Positions 9,788 through 18,842 of a stretch of 64,000 nucleotides of DNA are shown one piece after another. Made by a program: the position numbers and the translations under genes. Source of the stretch: CAVWSM01 sp963799425. GTDB taxonomy: Bacteria; Actinomycetota; Actinomycetes; Jiangellales; Jiangellaceae. Position 1 is the stretch's first letter; every line of letters begins with the position of its first letter. The stretch covers positions 186,001 to 250,000 of the forward strand of contig CAWCXA010000012.1 of NCBI GenBank assembly GCA_963799425.1, written 5' to 3'. The notes beneath the pieces are model-generated. The model was not told where the DNA came from. It searched no databases and was given only the letters and a program-made list of their open reading frames with translations.

Positions 9788-10975
9788 CTAGGCGCCAGCG
9801 CGTGGGCTGGCGGACGCCCTACGGCGCAGCAGGGCCGATGCAGCCTGCGGATACAGCATCACGGACGCCATCGCAGCACCGACAAGTGCGGCGGCGTTGG
9901 CCGACGTCATGCGATCAGTCTCGACGCCGATGTTGGTGATGACGACAACCAATGGCAGCGCGGTCGCTGACATCAGGGCGAACGGCAGCCACTGGTAGCG
10001 GGGCAAGTCCTTGCGGTAGAGAAGCGTTGGCAAGCCACGCACGACCAGGAACAGCAGCAGGAACAACGGCAGCCGGAGCAGCGTGGTGGCCGATTCGGTA
10101 AGTGCATCGAGGTCGAAGTTCATCCCCGTGACGACGAAGAAGAACGGGATCAGGAACCCGAACCCGAGCCCCTCGATCTTGGACTGGACGGGCTCGATAT
10201 CGAGCCCCCCGGTCGCCAACCGCGTAATCACACCCGCGGCGAAGGACCCGAGGAGTACGTCCAGCCCCAGCTCGCTGGCGATCCAGATCAGAACGAAGAT
10301 CAGCAGCACGATCGTCCGTACGGGCAGCTGCGCGCTCGTGTTCAGATGTCTGTACAGGAGCGCACCGATCTGCGGTGGGTGCGGCCGCACGGCGATGACG
10401 GCGGCGACGACGACGATTGCGACGAAGCCCACGAGGAACAATGCCGTGCGCAACGGCGCGTCACTCGTGAGCAGCAAGGCGACGGCGACGATCGGCCCGA
10501 ACTCCCCAACGGTTCCGGCAGCAAGCACGTAGGTTCCGAAGCGGGTCTCCAGCAGACGCGCATCGCGAAGTATCGGTAGCAAGGTGCCCAGCGCGGTCGT
10601 CGCCAGCGCCAGCCCGACTATGAGATCCGACCGCACCCGACCGGTCGCAACCAGGATCGCAGCGAATCCGAACGCCAACAGCAGGGACAGGACAAAACCG
10701 GCAACAGCCAGGTTGAGCGGTCGGCCGCGGATACGCCCAGGGTCGGCTTCGAACCCGGCGAGAAACATCAGCAGGGCGAGACCAAGCTGGGAGAAGGCGT
10801 CGATGACCGGCGACACCGTCGCCCAGCCCAGCAGCTGGGGTCCGATGACGATCCCGAGCGCGATCTCCAGGACCACAACCGGGACCCGGATCCCTCGCAG
10901 CAGCTCGGCCAGCAGCACGGCCGCAACACCAGCGGCAACGATCACGACCGCACTGCCCAGCGCCAACGATTCCAC
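9788..10975 (-). CDS. cation:proton antiporter, CPA2 (KefB-type membrane domain)
   Basis: 395 residues, almost entirely hydrophobic, with about 11-12 helices. PVVVLEIALGIVIGPQLLGW and LGLALLMFLAGFEADP are typical of monovalent cation/H+ antiporter-2 proteins. The C-terminal TrkA-N/RCK domain of KefB and KefC is absent: the protein stops after RRRASASPRAGA. It likely exchanges Na+ or K+ for H+. It is divergent from the NADH dehydrogenase gene, with 154 bases between them carrying a 14-base palindrome. Confidence 0.85.
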   Translation of the reverse strand: MESLALGSAVVIVAAGVAAVLLAELLRGIRVPVVVLEIALGIVIGPQLLGWATVSPVIDAFSQLGLALLMFLAGFEADPGRIRGRPLNLAVAGFVLSLLLAFGFAAILVATGRVRSDLIVGLALATTALGTLLPILRDARLLETRFGTYVLAAGTVGEFGPIVAVALLLTSDAPLRTALFLVGFVAIVVVAAVIAVRPHPPQIGALLYRHLNTSAQLPVRTIVLLIFVLIWIASELGLDVLLGSFAAGVITRLATGGLDIEPVQSKIEGLGFGFLIPFFFVVTGMNFDLDALTESATTLLRLPLFLLLFLVVRGLPTLLYRKDLPRYQWLPFALMSATALPLVVVITNIGVETDRMTSANAAALVGAAMASVMLYPQAASALLRRRASASPRAGA

Positions 10976-11076
10976 GACTCACAGAGGACCACGGCCGCGG
11001 CAGCTTCGCATCATCCGACGCGGGCGATCGGGTCCGTGGTTGAGGGTCACCCAATCGGGGTGATGCGCCCAGGTCG

Positions 11077-11090
11077 GTCCAACGTTGGAC
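11077..11090. promoter_or_regulatory. perfect 14-base palindrome in a divergent promoter region
   Basis: GTCCAACGTTGGAC reads identically on both strands. It sits 40 bases before the NADH dehydrogenase ATG and about 100 bases before the divergent antiporter start. Its size and place suit a dimeric repressor operator. I do not recognise the regulator. A second, smaller hairpin (ATGGGA/TCCCAT, 11116-11131) encloses the ribosome-binding site and start codon of the dehydrogenase gene. Confidence 0.4.
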
Positions 11091-11129
11091 TGTTCCTAGA
11101 CGACGCTCGCTCATGATGGGAGAAGTCCC

Positions 11130-12434
11130 ATGCCTGACACCTCTGTGTTGATCTTGGGGGGTGGGTTCGCAGGACTCGCGTGCGCCCAGGGACTGGCCAA
11201 GAAAGACATCAATGTCACGCTGCTCGACCAGAACAACTACCACCAGTTCCAGCCGATGCTCTACCAGGTGGCCACGGCACAAGTCGCCGCGTACGACATC
11301 GCCCGCCCACTGCACGCGATCTTCCGGAAGGACAAGTCCGTCGAGGTTCGTCGTGCCGCTGTCGCGACCATCGACCCCGAGGCCCGATCGGTGACAACGA
11401 CGAACGGGGCGACGCTAACAGCCGATTACCTCGTCATCGCAGCTGGCGCGCAGCCGAACTTCTTCGGCACTCCAGGTGCGGCTGAGCACGCGTTCCCCAT
11501 GTACTCGCTGAACGACGCCGAGCGGTTGCGCTCGCACGTCCTCGCCGTACTCGACGCGACGATCGAGCGGCCGGAGCTGGTCGAGCAAGGCGCCGTGAGC
11601 TTTGTCATCGTGGGCGGAGGGGCCACCGGGGTGGAGACCGCAGGGGCGCTCTCCGAGGTGCTGAAACGAGTGCTCCCTGAGCGCTTCGAGCAGCTCCAGG
11701 ATGCCGTCACGGTGCATATCGTCGACCTCGGTGACGTGCTGCTGTCTCCATTCTCCGACCGCGCGCACGCGTATGTCGCGAAGCGAATGGAGCACGATGG
11801 GGTGGTCGTGCATCTCGGCGTCGGGGTCAAGGAGGTTCACGCCGGCAAAGTTGTGCTCTCAGACGGCAACGAGATCAAGACGCACACCGTCGTCTGGGGC
11901 GGAGGCGAAAAGGCCGCCGAGGTCGTCGGCAGCACAGGCTTTCCGCCGGGTCGTGGTGGGCGGATCGACGTCCAGCGAGACTTGACCGTGGCCGGCCACC
12001 CGCACGTCTACGTGCTCGGCGACGCAGCGAACATCCCGGATCCTGAGGGCGCAATCCTGCCGCAGCTCGGCTCCGTCGCGCAGCAGTCCGGAGCCTGGGC
12101 TGCGCGTAACATCATCGATCACATCGCCGGCAAGGAGCTCAAATCCTTCCACTACAAGGACAAGGGCATCATGGCGATGATCGGTCGCAACGCGGCGGTG
12201 GCCGAGATGGGACCACACCGGCACGAGGTCGAAGGCCCCATCGCCTTCGCCGCCTGGCTCGGGGTGCACGCGATGCTGATGAGCGGCGTACGGAACCGGG
12301 TCGATGCGTTCATATCGTGGGGCTGGGACTACTTCAGCACCAACCGAGCGACCGCGTTGATCGACCGGCCCGATGCCATGACCATCGACTGGGGCGACGA
12401 CGACGAGGAGAAGCCCGACCTCACTTCCACCTGA
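11130..12434 (+). CDS. ndh: type II NADH dehydrogenase-like flavoprotein
   Basis: 434 residues. FAD Rossmann motif LILGGGFAGLACAQ is at the N-terminus, followed by NNYHQFQPMLYQVAT, diagnostic of NDH-2 proteins. The NAD-binding motif FVIVGGGATGVETAGAL is near residue 155, and the FAD-binding end YVLGDAANIP is near 295. The family passes electrons from NADH to quinone without pumping protons. Standing close to cytochrome bd it would give a non-coupled NADH-to-oxygen chain, which is an inference from context. A C-terminal helix probably anchors it to the membrane. Confidence 0.88.
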   Translation: MPDTSVLILGGGFAGLACAQGLAKKDINVTLLDQNNYHQFQPMLYQVATAQVAAYDIARPLHAIFRKDKSVEVRRAAVATIDPEARSVTTTNGATLTADYLVIAAGAQPNFFGTPGAAEHAFPMYSLNDAERLRSHVLAVLDATIERPELVEQGAVSFVIVGGGATGVETAGALSEVLKRVLPERFEQLQDAVTVHIVDLGDVLLSPFSDRAHAYVAKRMEHDGVVVHLGVGVKEVHAGKVVLSDGNEIKTHTVVWGGGEKAAEVVGSTGFPPGRGGRIDVQRDLTVAGHPHVYVLGDAANIPDPEGAILPQLGSVAQQSGAWAARNIIDHIAGKELKSFHYKDKGIMAMIGRNAAVAEMGPHRHEVEGPIAFAAWLGVHAMLMSGVRNRVDAFISWGWDYFSTNRATALIDRPDAMTIDWGDDDEEKPDLTST

Positions 12435-12615
12435 GGAATCAGCCCGCGACCGCGCGGGCATGCATGCCCTGCGGCGAGCGTTGGCGACGTGCGACCGCGA
12501 AGGAGAGCATGGACAGCCGTACCGTTCGCTCGGCGCAACGGCATCGTCTAACGACGCGGCCGCGCGCGCCTCGACTGCACGCCGCGTCAGAGACCAATCG
12601 CGGTAGCGTCCGAGG

Positions 12616-13896
12616 ATGAGCTCTGCTTCCGAGCCGGGGCCGGCTCCGTTCGGTCAGACGCGCGGGTTCTGGATCCTGATGGGGTACGCGCTACTGCTCG
12701 GGGTTGTCGGCGCGCTTGCCGGTCTGGTGTTCCTGGGCGTGACCGGAATTGGAAACAACTGGTACGACGTTTCTGATCCGGGCTGGTTCGGGGGCCACTG
12801 GTGGTGGGTCGCAGTCACGGCAGGGGCCGGCGTCGTAGTCGGATTGTTGCGCTCCTTGACGAAACTCCCCGCGAAGATCCCAGGGCTGATCGCCGACATC
12901 GAGGGCGCGCACGTCGACCCCAGGCTCGTCCCCGGGATCGTTTCGGTCTCAGCCGTATCACTGATCGGCGGCGCAAGCCTCGGACCTGAGCAAGCACTTG
13001 GCGCGATGGGCGGTGGTGGCGCCACGTGGATGGCCCGGCGGAAGGGCCTCGACAAGGAAGACGGTGACGCGAACGTCTTGAACGGCTTCGCTGGCGCGTA
13101 CGGCGGGCTGTTCTCGAGCACCGTGATCGTGGTGATGCTGATCTTGGAGGTTGCCCGCCCAGGTGGTCAGAAATTCGCCAAGGCGCTCGTCGGCGGGATC
13201 ATTGCTTCGAGCATCTCGTTCGGGATCTACTTCGTGATCGTCGGCGCGGTCTTCCTTGGTGCCTACAAGGTGCCCTCGTACGAGTTCGAGGATTGGCAGC
13301 TGCTGGCCGCGATTCCGCTCGGCCTGCTCGCCGCCGTGGTCGCGACAGTGTTGGTCGCGTGCACTGCGGGGCTTACCCGCTTGTTCACTCGGTTGCCGAT
13401 TCCCAGCATCGCGAAGCCGACGTTGGGCGGCCTCGTGTTCGGGTTGATCGGAGTCGCGTTGCCGCTGACCCTGTTCACTGGTAGCGAGCAACTCAAGAGC
13501 GTCTTGCAGGATGCAGGGACCCTCGGCCTCGGTCTACTCGTGGCGATCTTGTCGGCGAAGATCCTCGCCTTCGCGGTGAGCATGGGGAGCGGCTTCGTCG
13601 GTGGGCCGATCTTCCCAGCCTTATTCATCGGGGGAACTGCAGGCGTTGCTGTGCATCAGGTGATTGACAGCGTTCCCCTGGGCCTTTCGTTCACTTGCAT
13701 GTTCGCGGCCGTCGCGGGTGCGCTTGTGGCTGCGCCGTTCGCGATGGCATTGACGGGAGCGTTCATGACACAGGTCGGGGCGCTGCAAACCGCGCCCATC
13801 CTGATCGCCGTCGTCACTTCCTTCCTCGCTGTGGAGGGCGTCAAGTACCTATTGGCCAGCCGCAAGAATGCGCAGCCCAACGTGGATCCGCAGTGA
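12616..13896 (+). CDS. ClC-family chloride channel or transporter
   Basis: 426 residues, about ten or more membrane helices. Signature segments are GGASLGPEQALGAMGG (the selectivity region around the gating glutamate) and GSGFVGGPIFPALFIG (the GSGxxGG...P motif). No cytoplasmic CBS domains follow. The protein moves chloride or a related anion, with or without proton exchange. It is preceded by a 181-base gap with no clear gene. It runs convergently to the GH15 gene, with 8 bases between stops. Confidence 0.88.
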   Translation: MSSASEPGPAPFGQTRGFWILMGYALLLGVVGALAGLVFLGVTGIGNNWYDVSDPGWFGGHWWWVAVTAGAGVVVGLLRSLTKLPAKIPGLIADIEGAHVDPRLVPGIVSVSAVSLIGGASLGPEQALGAMGGGGATWMARRKGLDKEDGDANVLNGFAGAYGGLFSSTVIVVMLILEVARPGGQKFAKALVGGIIASSISFGIYFVIVGAVFLGAYKVPSYEFEDWQLLAAIPLGLLAAVVATVLVACTAGLTRLFTRLPIPSIAKPTLGGLVFGLIGVALPLTLFTGSEQLKSVLQDAGTLGLGLLVAILSAKILAFAVSMGSGFVGGPIFPALFIGGTAGVAVHQVIDSVPLGLSFTCMFAAVAGALVAAPFAMALTGAFMTQVGALQTAPILIAVVTSFLAVEGVKYLLASRKNAQPNVDPQ

Positions 13897-13904
13897 CATG
13901 GCCC

Positions 13905-15795
13905 CTAGGCGAATTCCTGCATCCGCTCGGCGGCGATGATGCGTCCGGCCGCCTCGAGAAGGGCGAGATGCGAGAACGCTTGCGGGAAGTTGCCGAGGTG
14001 GCGGCCGGTGTCGACGTCGAACTCCTCGGCGTAGAGCCCTAACGGCGAGGCAACCCGCAGCAGGCGTTCCATGAGGTCACGGGCTCGCTGCATCTCCCCG
14101 ATGATGGCCAGCGCCGAGACGAGCCAGTACGAGCAGATCAGGAACGTGCCTTCCTTGCCCGACAGCCCGTCATCGGTCTCGTCCGGTGCGGTAGCGCAGC
14201 ACGAACCCGTTCTCGGTCAGATCGTCGGCGATGGCGAGCACCGACGCGCGCAGCAGCTCGTCGTCGTGCGGGAGGAACCCGAAGATCGCGGCCAGCAGGG
14301 TGGACGCGTCGAGGGACTCGGTGTCGTAGTGCTGACGCAGCACCCCGCCGCGTGCACCGTGGGCGAGGATGTCTGCCTTGATCTCGTCGGCCGTGCTCTG
14401 CCACGTCGCCGCCTTGTCCATCGACCCGCGTATCTCGGCGAGCTTGGCGGCCCGGTCCATCGCCACCCAGGTCATCAGCTTTGACGACACGTAATGCTGC
14501 GGTTTGCCACGAGCCTCCCAGATGCCCTGGTCGGGCTCCTGCCACACCGCGGTGGCGCACTCGGCCTGCGACTCGACGATCGGCCACAGCCGCCTCGGCA
14601 GACGCTGGCTGCGCCGGCTGTGCAGCAGGATCGAGTCGAGCACCGCACCGAACACGTCGTTCTGCCGCTGGTCGAAGGCGCCGTTGCCGATGCGCACCGG
14701 GCGGGCTCCCGAATAGCCAGACAGCTCGTCCCGGGTCGACTCGCTCAGGTCACGCCGCCCGTCGATGCCATACATGATCTGCAGTGCGCCGTCCTGGTTG
14801 GGCTCGAGATCGGCGACGAACTGCATGAACTCGTCGGCCTCCCAGTCCAGGTTCATATAGTGCAGCGCCTGCAGGGTGAAGGTCGTGTCACGCATCCACG
14901 TGTAGCGGTAGTCCCAGTTGCGCTCACCGCCCGGCGTCTCGGGCAGGGAGGTCGTGAGGGCAGCCACCGTTGCCCCGGTCGGCATGTAGGTGAGGCCCTT
15001 GACTACCAGTGCCGCACGCTGGATCGGGTCGCGCCACTGGTGGTCCGGGATGCGGGCCGTGCCGAGCCAGGTTCGCCAGAACCGGGTCGTGGTATCCAGC
15101 CGACGCGTGGCCTCGTCCACGTCACCCACGGAGTCGAGGCCAGCCGCCCAGGACAGCGAGCAGTAGCGCTGCTCACCTGGGTCGAGCACGGTGCGGGCTC
15201 GGGCCCGGTTGCCCTCGATCCCGATCGCCATGTCGGTCTGCAGCCGGATCGTGTGACCCTCTGCGGTCGCGTCGGCGATGTGCCGGCTGCCATCGACCAA
15301 TGCCCACTCGGCTGGTGCGCGGCCATAGTCGAACGTGGGCTCGCAGACCAGCTCGATCTCCATCGTGCCCTCGATGCAGCGCACGGTGCGCACCAGCATG
15401 TGGTCACAGTCGTCGTCGGCCGGCGGTCTCGTGTGCGGCGTGACTTCGTCGTCCTGCTCTCGTGGCCCCATGGTCAAGGCGTCGCGGACCACAGCCCAGC
15501 CGGTCGGCGTCTTCCAGGTCGTCTCGAGAACGTTCGTCCCCGGCTCGTACACCCGCGCGCTGGGATGGTTGATCCCAAACGGTCCGAACCGGAAATAGCC
15601 CGCCCCCCGGTCGAGCAGCGTGCCGAACACACTGGCTGAGTCAAAGCTCGGCACACACAACCAGTCGATGGCCCCATCCAGGGCGACGAGCGCGCCGGTG
15701 TGACAGTTGGACAGGAACGCATAGTCGGCGATCGGCGGGAACGGCGAGGGCGCCGCGGCGCTCTGCTCGCGCCGTTGCGAGGTGGCGGTGCTCAT
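13905..15795 (-). pseudogene. GH15 glycosidase (glucoamylase/trehalase-like), frameshifted near its 3' end
   Basis: Starts MSTATSQRRE in an ATGA overlap with zwf. The first ~540 residues include SNCHTGALVALDGAIDWLC, WDYRYTWMRDTTFTLQ and LPETPGGERNW, which define the actinobacterial GH15 family (mature length about 600-630). After FVLRYRT the frame shifts. Dropping one base at 14183/14184 restores DETDDGLSGKEGTFLICSYW and runs to the expected end MQRARDLMERLL...AERMQEFA at 13905. The protein would hydrolyse alpha-glucans or trehalose to glucose, feeding zwf. The single extra base may be a sequencing error, in which case the gene is intact. Confidence 0.85.
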
Positions 15796-17204
15796 GGCGT
15801 CACCCAGGGTCCGTGCCAGCCGCCATAGTCGGCCACCAGGGCATCGGCCGCTGATGGGCCCCACGTCCCGGGGACGTAGCCATGCACCGGCGGCGGCGCG
15901 TCAAGGAGTGGCTGCATGACTCGCCACGTCTCCTCCACGCCGTCCTGGCGTGTGAAGCGTGTGCTCTGGCCGACCATCGCGGCGTGCAGCAGCACTTCGT
16001 AAGGCGTCGGACCCTCGCCGCCTTGCTGCGCGAACTCCATGTCGAGGTGGATCGTCTCCGGGCCTTCAGCGTCGGCCCGTCGCGCCGCGATCCGCCACCG
16101 GACTCCGGTCGTGGGATCGAGCCTGACCACAAGCTGGTTGGCCTCCGGCCGCTCATCCGCCGGAAAGCCGAAGCCCAACTTCGGCGGCTCTTTGAAAACG
16201 ATGCGCAGCTCGGTCTGGGTCGTCGGCATGCGCTTGCCGGTGCGGATGAAGAACGGCACGCCAGACCAGCGCCAGGTGTCGATCTCGAGTCGGAGCGCCG
16301 CATAGGTTTCCGTGGCGGAGTCGGGCGCAACCCCGTTGATTTCGCGATACCCCTCGTACTGCCCGCGGACGTAATTGGCAGGGTCGGCTGCGGAGACTGC
16401 TCGGAACAACGCGACCTGCGCGTCCTTCAACGTCTGCGAGTCACGACTCGCCGGTGGATCCATGGCGGCGGCTGCCACGACCTGCATGAGGTGGTTGACC
16501 ACGACGTCGCGCAGCGCCCCGACCGGGTCATAGAAATGGCCACGGTCTTCAACACCGAAGCTCTCCGCCATCGTGATCTGCACGCAGTTGACGTAGTTGC
16601 GGCTCCACAGTGGCTCGAGCATGGTGTTGGCGAAGCGCAGGAAGAGGATCTCCTCGAGGCCCATCTTCCCGAGATAGTGATCGATTCGATACAGCTGCGA
16701 CTCGTCGATGAACTCGTGCAGCTGGTCGGCAAGCGCCTTGGCTGAATCCCGGTCGTGGCCAAACGGCTTCTCCACCACCACTCGGGCCGTCTTCGTGAGG
16801 CCCGCATCGGCAAGGTTCTGGACTACCGTGCCGAACAAGAAGGGCGGGATCTCGAGGTAGAAGACCGGCACCTCGGCGCCCTTGATCGCTTCGCCGACCC
16901 GTGCGTAGGTACCCGCGTCCTTGAAGTCGCCGCGCACGTAGGACAGCCGGGCGGCGAATCGCTTGAACACATCCTCGTCGAGCTTCTCACCCGTACCCTC
17001 GATAGACGTCCGCGCCCGATCGACCAGCTGGTCGACGGTCCAGTCGTCGACCGCCACCCCGACGATGGGGCACGTCAACAGTCCGCGCGCCTCGAGACGG
17101 TAGAGCGACCGGAAGGTCATGACCTTAGCCAGGTCACCCGTGATGCCGAAGACCACGAGGACATCGGCGGGACGCGGCGCTGTGGCACCAGTGGTAGTTG
17201 TCAT
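15792..17204 (-). CDS. zwf: glucose-6-phosphate 1-dehydrogenase
   Basis: 470 residues. The N-terminal NADP motif VVFGITGDLAKV (18-29) and the substrate loop RIDHYLGK (173-180) with catalytic-region His176 identify the enzyme, which oxidises glucose-6-phosphate to the lactone and makes NADPH. The residue after RIDHYLGK is Met, not the usual Glu, as in one actinobacterial subgroup. It is the third gene of a leftward operon, 27 bases after a GMC oxidoreductase gene and overlapping the GH15 gene, suggesting glucose release coupled to NADPH supply. Confidence 0.93.
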   Translation of the reverse strand: MTTTTGATAPRPADVLVVFGITGDLAKVMTFRSLYRLEARGLLTCPIVGVAVDDWTVDQLVDRARTSIEGTGEKLDEDVFKRFAARLSYVRGDFKDAGTYARVGEAIKGAEVPVFYLEIPPFLFGTVVQNLADAGLTKTARVVVEKPFGHDRDSAKALADQLHEFIDESQLYRIDHYLGKMGLEEILFLRFANTMLEPLWSRNYVNCVQITMAESFGVEDRGHFYDPVGALRDVVVNHLMQVVAAAAMDPPASRDSQTLKDAQVALFRAVSAADPANYVRGQYEGYREINGVAPDSATETYAALRLEIDTWRWSGVPFFIRTGKRMPTTQTELRIVFKEPPKLGFGFPADERPEANQLVVRLDPTTGVRWRIAARRADAEGPETIHLDMEFAQQGGEGPTPYEVLLHAAMVGQSTRFTRQDGVEETWRVMQPLLDAPPPVHGYVPGTWGPSAADALVADYGGWHGPWVTP

Positions 17205-17231
17205 GTCATCTCCGTCTCGTGAGTTGGTGTG

Positions 17232-18809
17232 TCAACGGAGCCGCTCGGCAATGATGTCGCCGACTCGCAGCGCATTGGCGATTGCCGTCAACGAGGGGTT
17301 CACGGCGCCAATGCTGGGGAAGAAGCTCGTGTCGACCACGTACAGGTTGTCAACGTCGTGAGCCTTGCAGTTCGGGTCCAGAGCGGAGCTCGCAGGATCG
17401 TCACCGAACCGGACGGTGCCGGCCTGGTGCGCAGTGGCCCCGATCGGCATCCCCTTGTGGAGGTAGATGCTGTGATCGAGCAGGCGCTCCCGGTGCATCC
17501 CCAGATGCCCGAGCATGCCCTGCAACTTGTGGCGGAGCCGCTTCAGCCCCTCGATGTTGTTTGACTCATCAAGGGCGAGGTGGATGTTGCCCTCCTTGTC
17601 GAGGGTGACACGGTTGTCGGGCTGCGGAAGATCTTCGCCGCACAGCCAGAAGTCGACCGCATGGTGTGCCAGCACTTCGAAGGGCATGTCAGGCGAGGCG
17701 ACCCCCGCCCACCGTGGCGCCTCACCCTTGATCTGGTCGTCGTCGGACTTGCCGAGCATCTGGATCCCGCCGAGCGGGTAGTCCCAGTCGTCTGATCCGA
17801 GGTACCAGTCGTTCATCGCCAGGGTCTTTTGGAACTGTGTCGGGTTGGGCTCCTTGGACACCGCCATGAGGGCAGCGTTGTTGTGCCGCATGTAGTTGCG
17901 ACCGACCACGTCGGAGCTGTTGGCCAATCCATTGGGATGCGCATCACTGGCTGAGCGGAGCAGCAGGACGGCGGAGTTCACTGCACCGCACGCGACGACG
18001 ACGATGTCGGCACTGAACTCGCTGGTGCCACCGTCCTCGGTTTCGGTGACAACCTTGGTGACCGAACGTCCTGACGGGTCAGTCTCGAGGCGAGTCACAT
18101 GCGCATTGGTGACCATCTCGACGTTGTCATTCTTCAATGCGGGGTCGACACAGATTACCTGCGAATCCGACTTTCCCTTCACGATGCATGGGAAGCCGTC
18201 GACCCGGTTGCAGCGGATGCACACGCTGTCGACCGTGGCCAGCCCACGATCGTCCTGGATCAAGTTGACGCCGATGGGGAGGTGGAATGGATGTAGGCCC
18301 TGCTTCTCCAGATCGTCGCTCAGCTGCTGGATCCGGGCCTCGTGTTGCACGGGTGGATAGGCGTACTGGGCACTCGTCGGTCCTCCAGTGGGGTCTTCTC
18401 CGTGGTTGCCGTGCACGAGGTAGAGGTGCTCTGCCTCCACGTAGTAGGGCTCCAGCTCGTCGTACTGGATCGGCCAGGCCGGGGACATGCCGCCGTGGTG
18501 CCGCAGCTGCCGGAAGTCCTCCGGGCGGAGGCGGAACAACGCCGCACCGTAGAACTTCGTGTTGCCGCCGACGTAGTAGTTGACTTCTGGCGGGAACTGA
18601 TCGCCGTGCTTGTCATACCAGAACTCCGGGGCGCGGTACTTGCCCTTGACGAACACCGCGGTGGACTCCCAGTTGTCGCGTTCGCGCGGGAGGTAGTCTC
18701 CCCGCTCGAGCAGGAGAATGCGCTTCCCCGTGGCGGCCAACCGATGTGCGATCGTGCCACCTCCGGCGCCGGTCCCGATGACGATGACATCCCAGTGCTG
18801 CTCGGTCAT
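17232..18809 (-). CDS. GMC-family FAD oxidoreductase
   Basis: 525 residues from the ATG at 18809, chosen for the GGAG eight bases upstream. FAD-binding DVIVIGTGAGGGTIAHRL is near residue 6. The C-terminal domain has the catalytic His region GATAHQAGTVRFG and the NPSLT motif (FPSIGAVNPSLTAIAN). Family members oxidise alcohols or sugars (choline, glucose, gluconate). Its place directly before zwf hints at a sugar or polyol, but the substrate is not readable. Three Cys cluster in the CIRCNRVDGFPC segment, a feature shared with some GMC-type dehydrogenases. Confidence 0.88.
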   Translation of the reverse strand: MTEQHWDVIVIGTGAGGGTIAHRLAATGKRILLLERGDYLPRERDNWESTAVFVKGKYRAPEFWYDKHGDQFPPEVNYYVGGNTKFYGAALFRLRPEDFRQLRHHGGMSPAWPIQYDELEPYYVEAEHLYLVHGNHGEDPTGGPTSAQYAYPPVQHEARIQQLSDDLEKQGLHPFHLPIGVNLIQDDRGLATVDSVCIRCNRVDGFPCIVKGKSDSQVICVDPALKNDNVEMVTNAHVTRLETDPSGRSVTKVVTETEDGGTSEFSADIVVVACGAVNSAVLLLRSASDAHPNGLANSSDVVGRNYMRHNNAALMAVSKEPNPTQFQKTLAMNDWYLGSDDWDYPLGGIQMLGKSDDDQIKGEAPRWAGVASPDMPFEVLAHHAVDFWLCGEDLPQPDNRVTLDKEGNIHLALDESNNIEGLKRLRHKLQGMLGHLGMHRERLLDHSIYLHKGMPIGATAHQAGTVRFGDDPASSALDPNCKAHDVDNLYVVDTSFFPSIGAVNPSLTAIANALRVGDIIAERLR

Positions 18810-18842
18810 GAGTCTCTCTCCACTGCGTGACAACGCGCTGGA

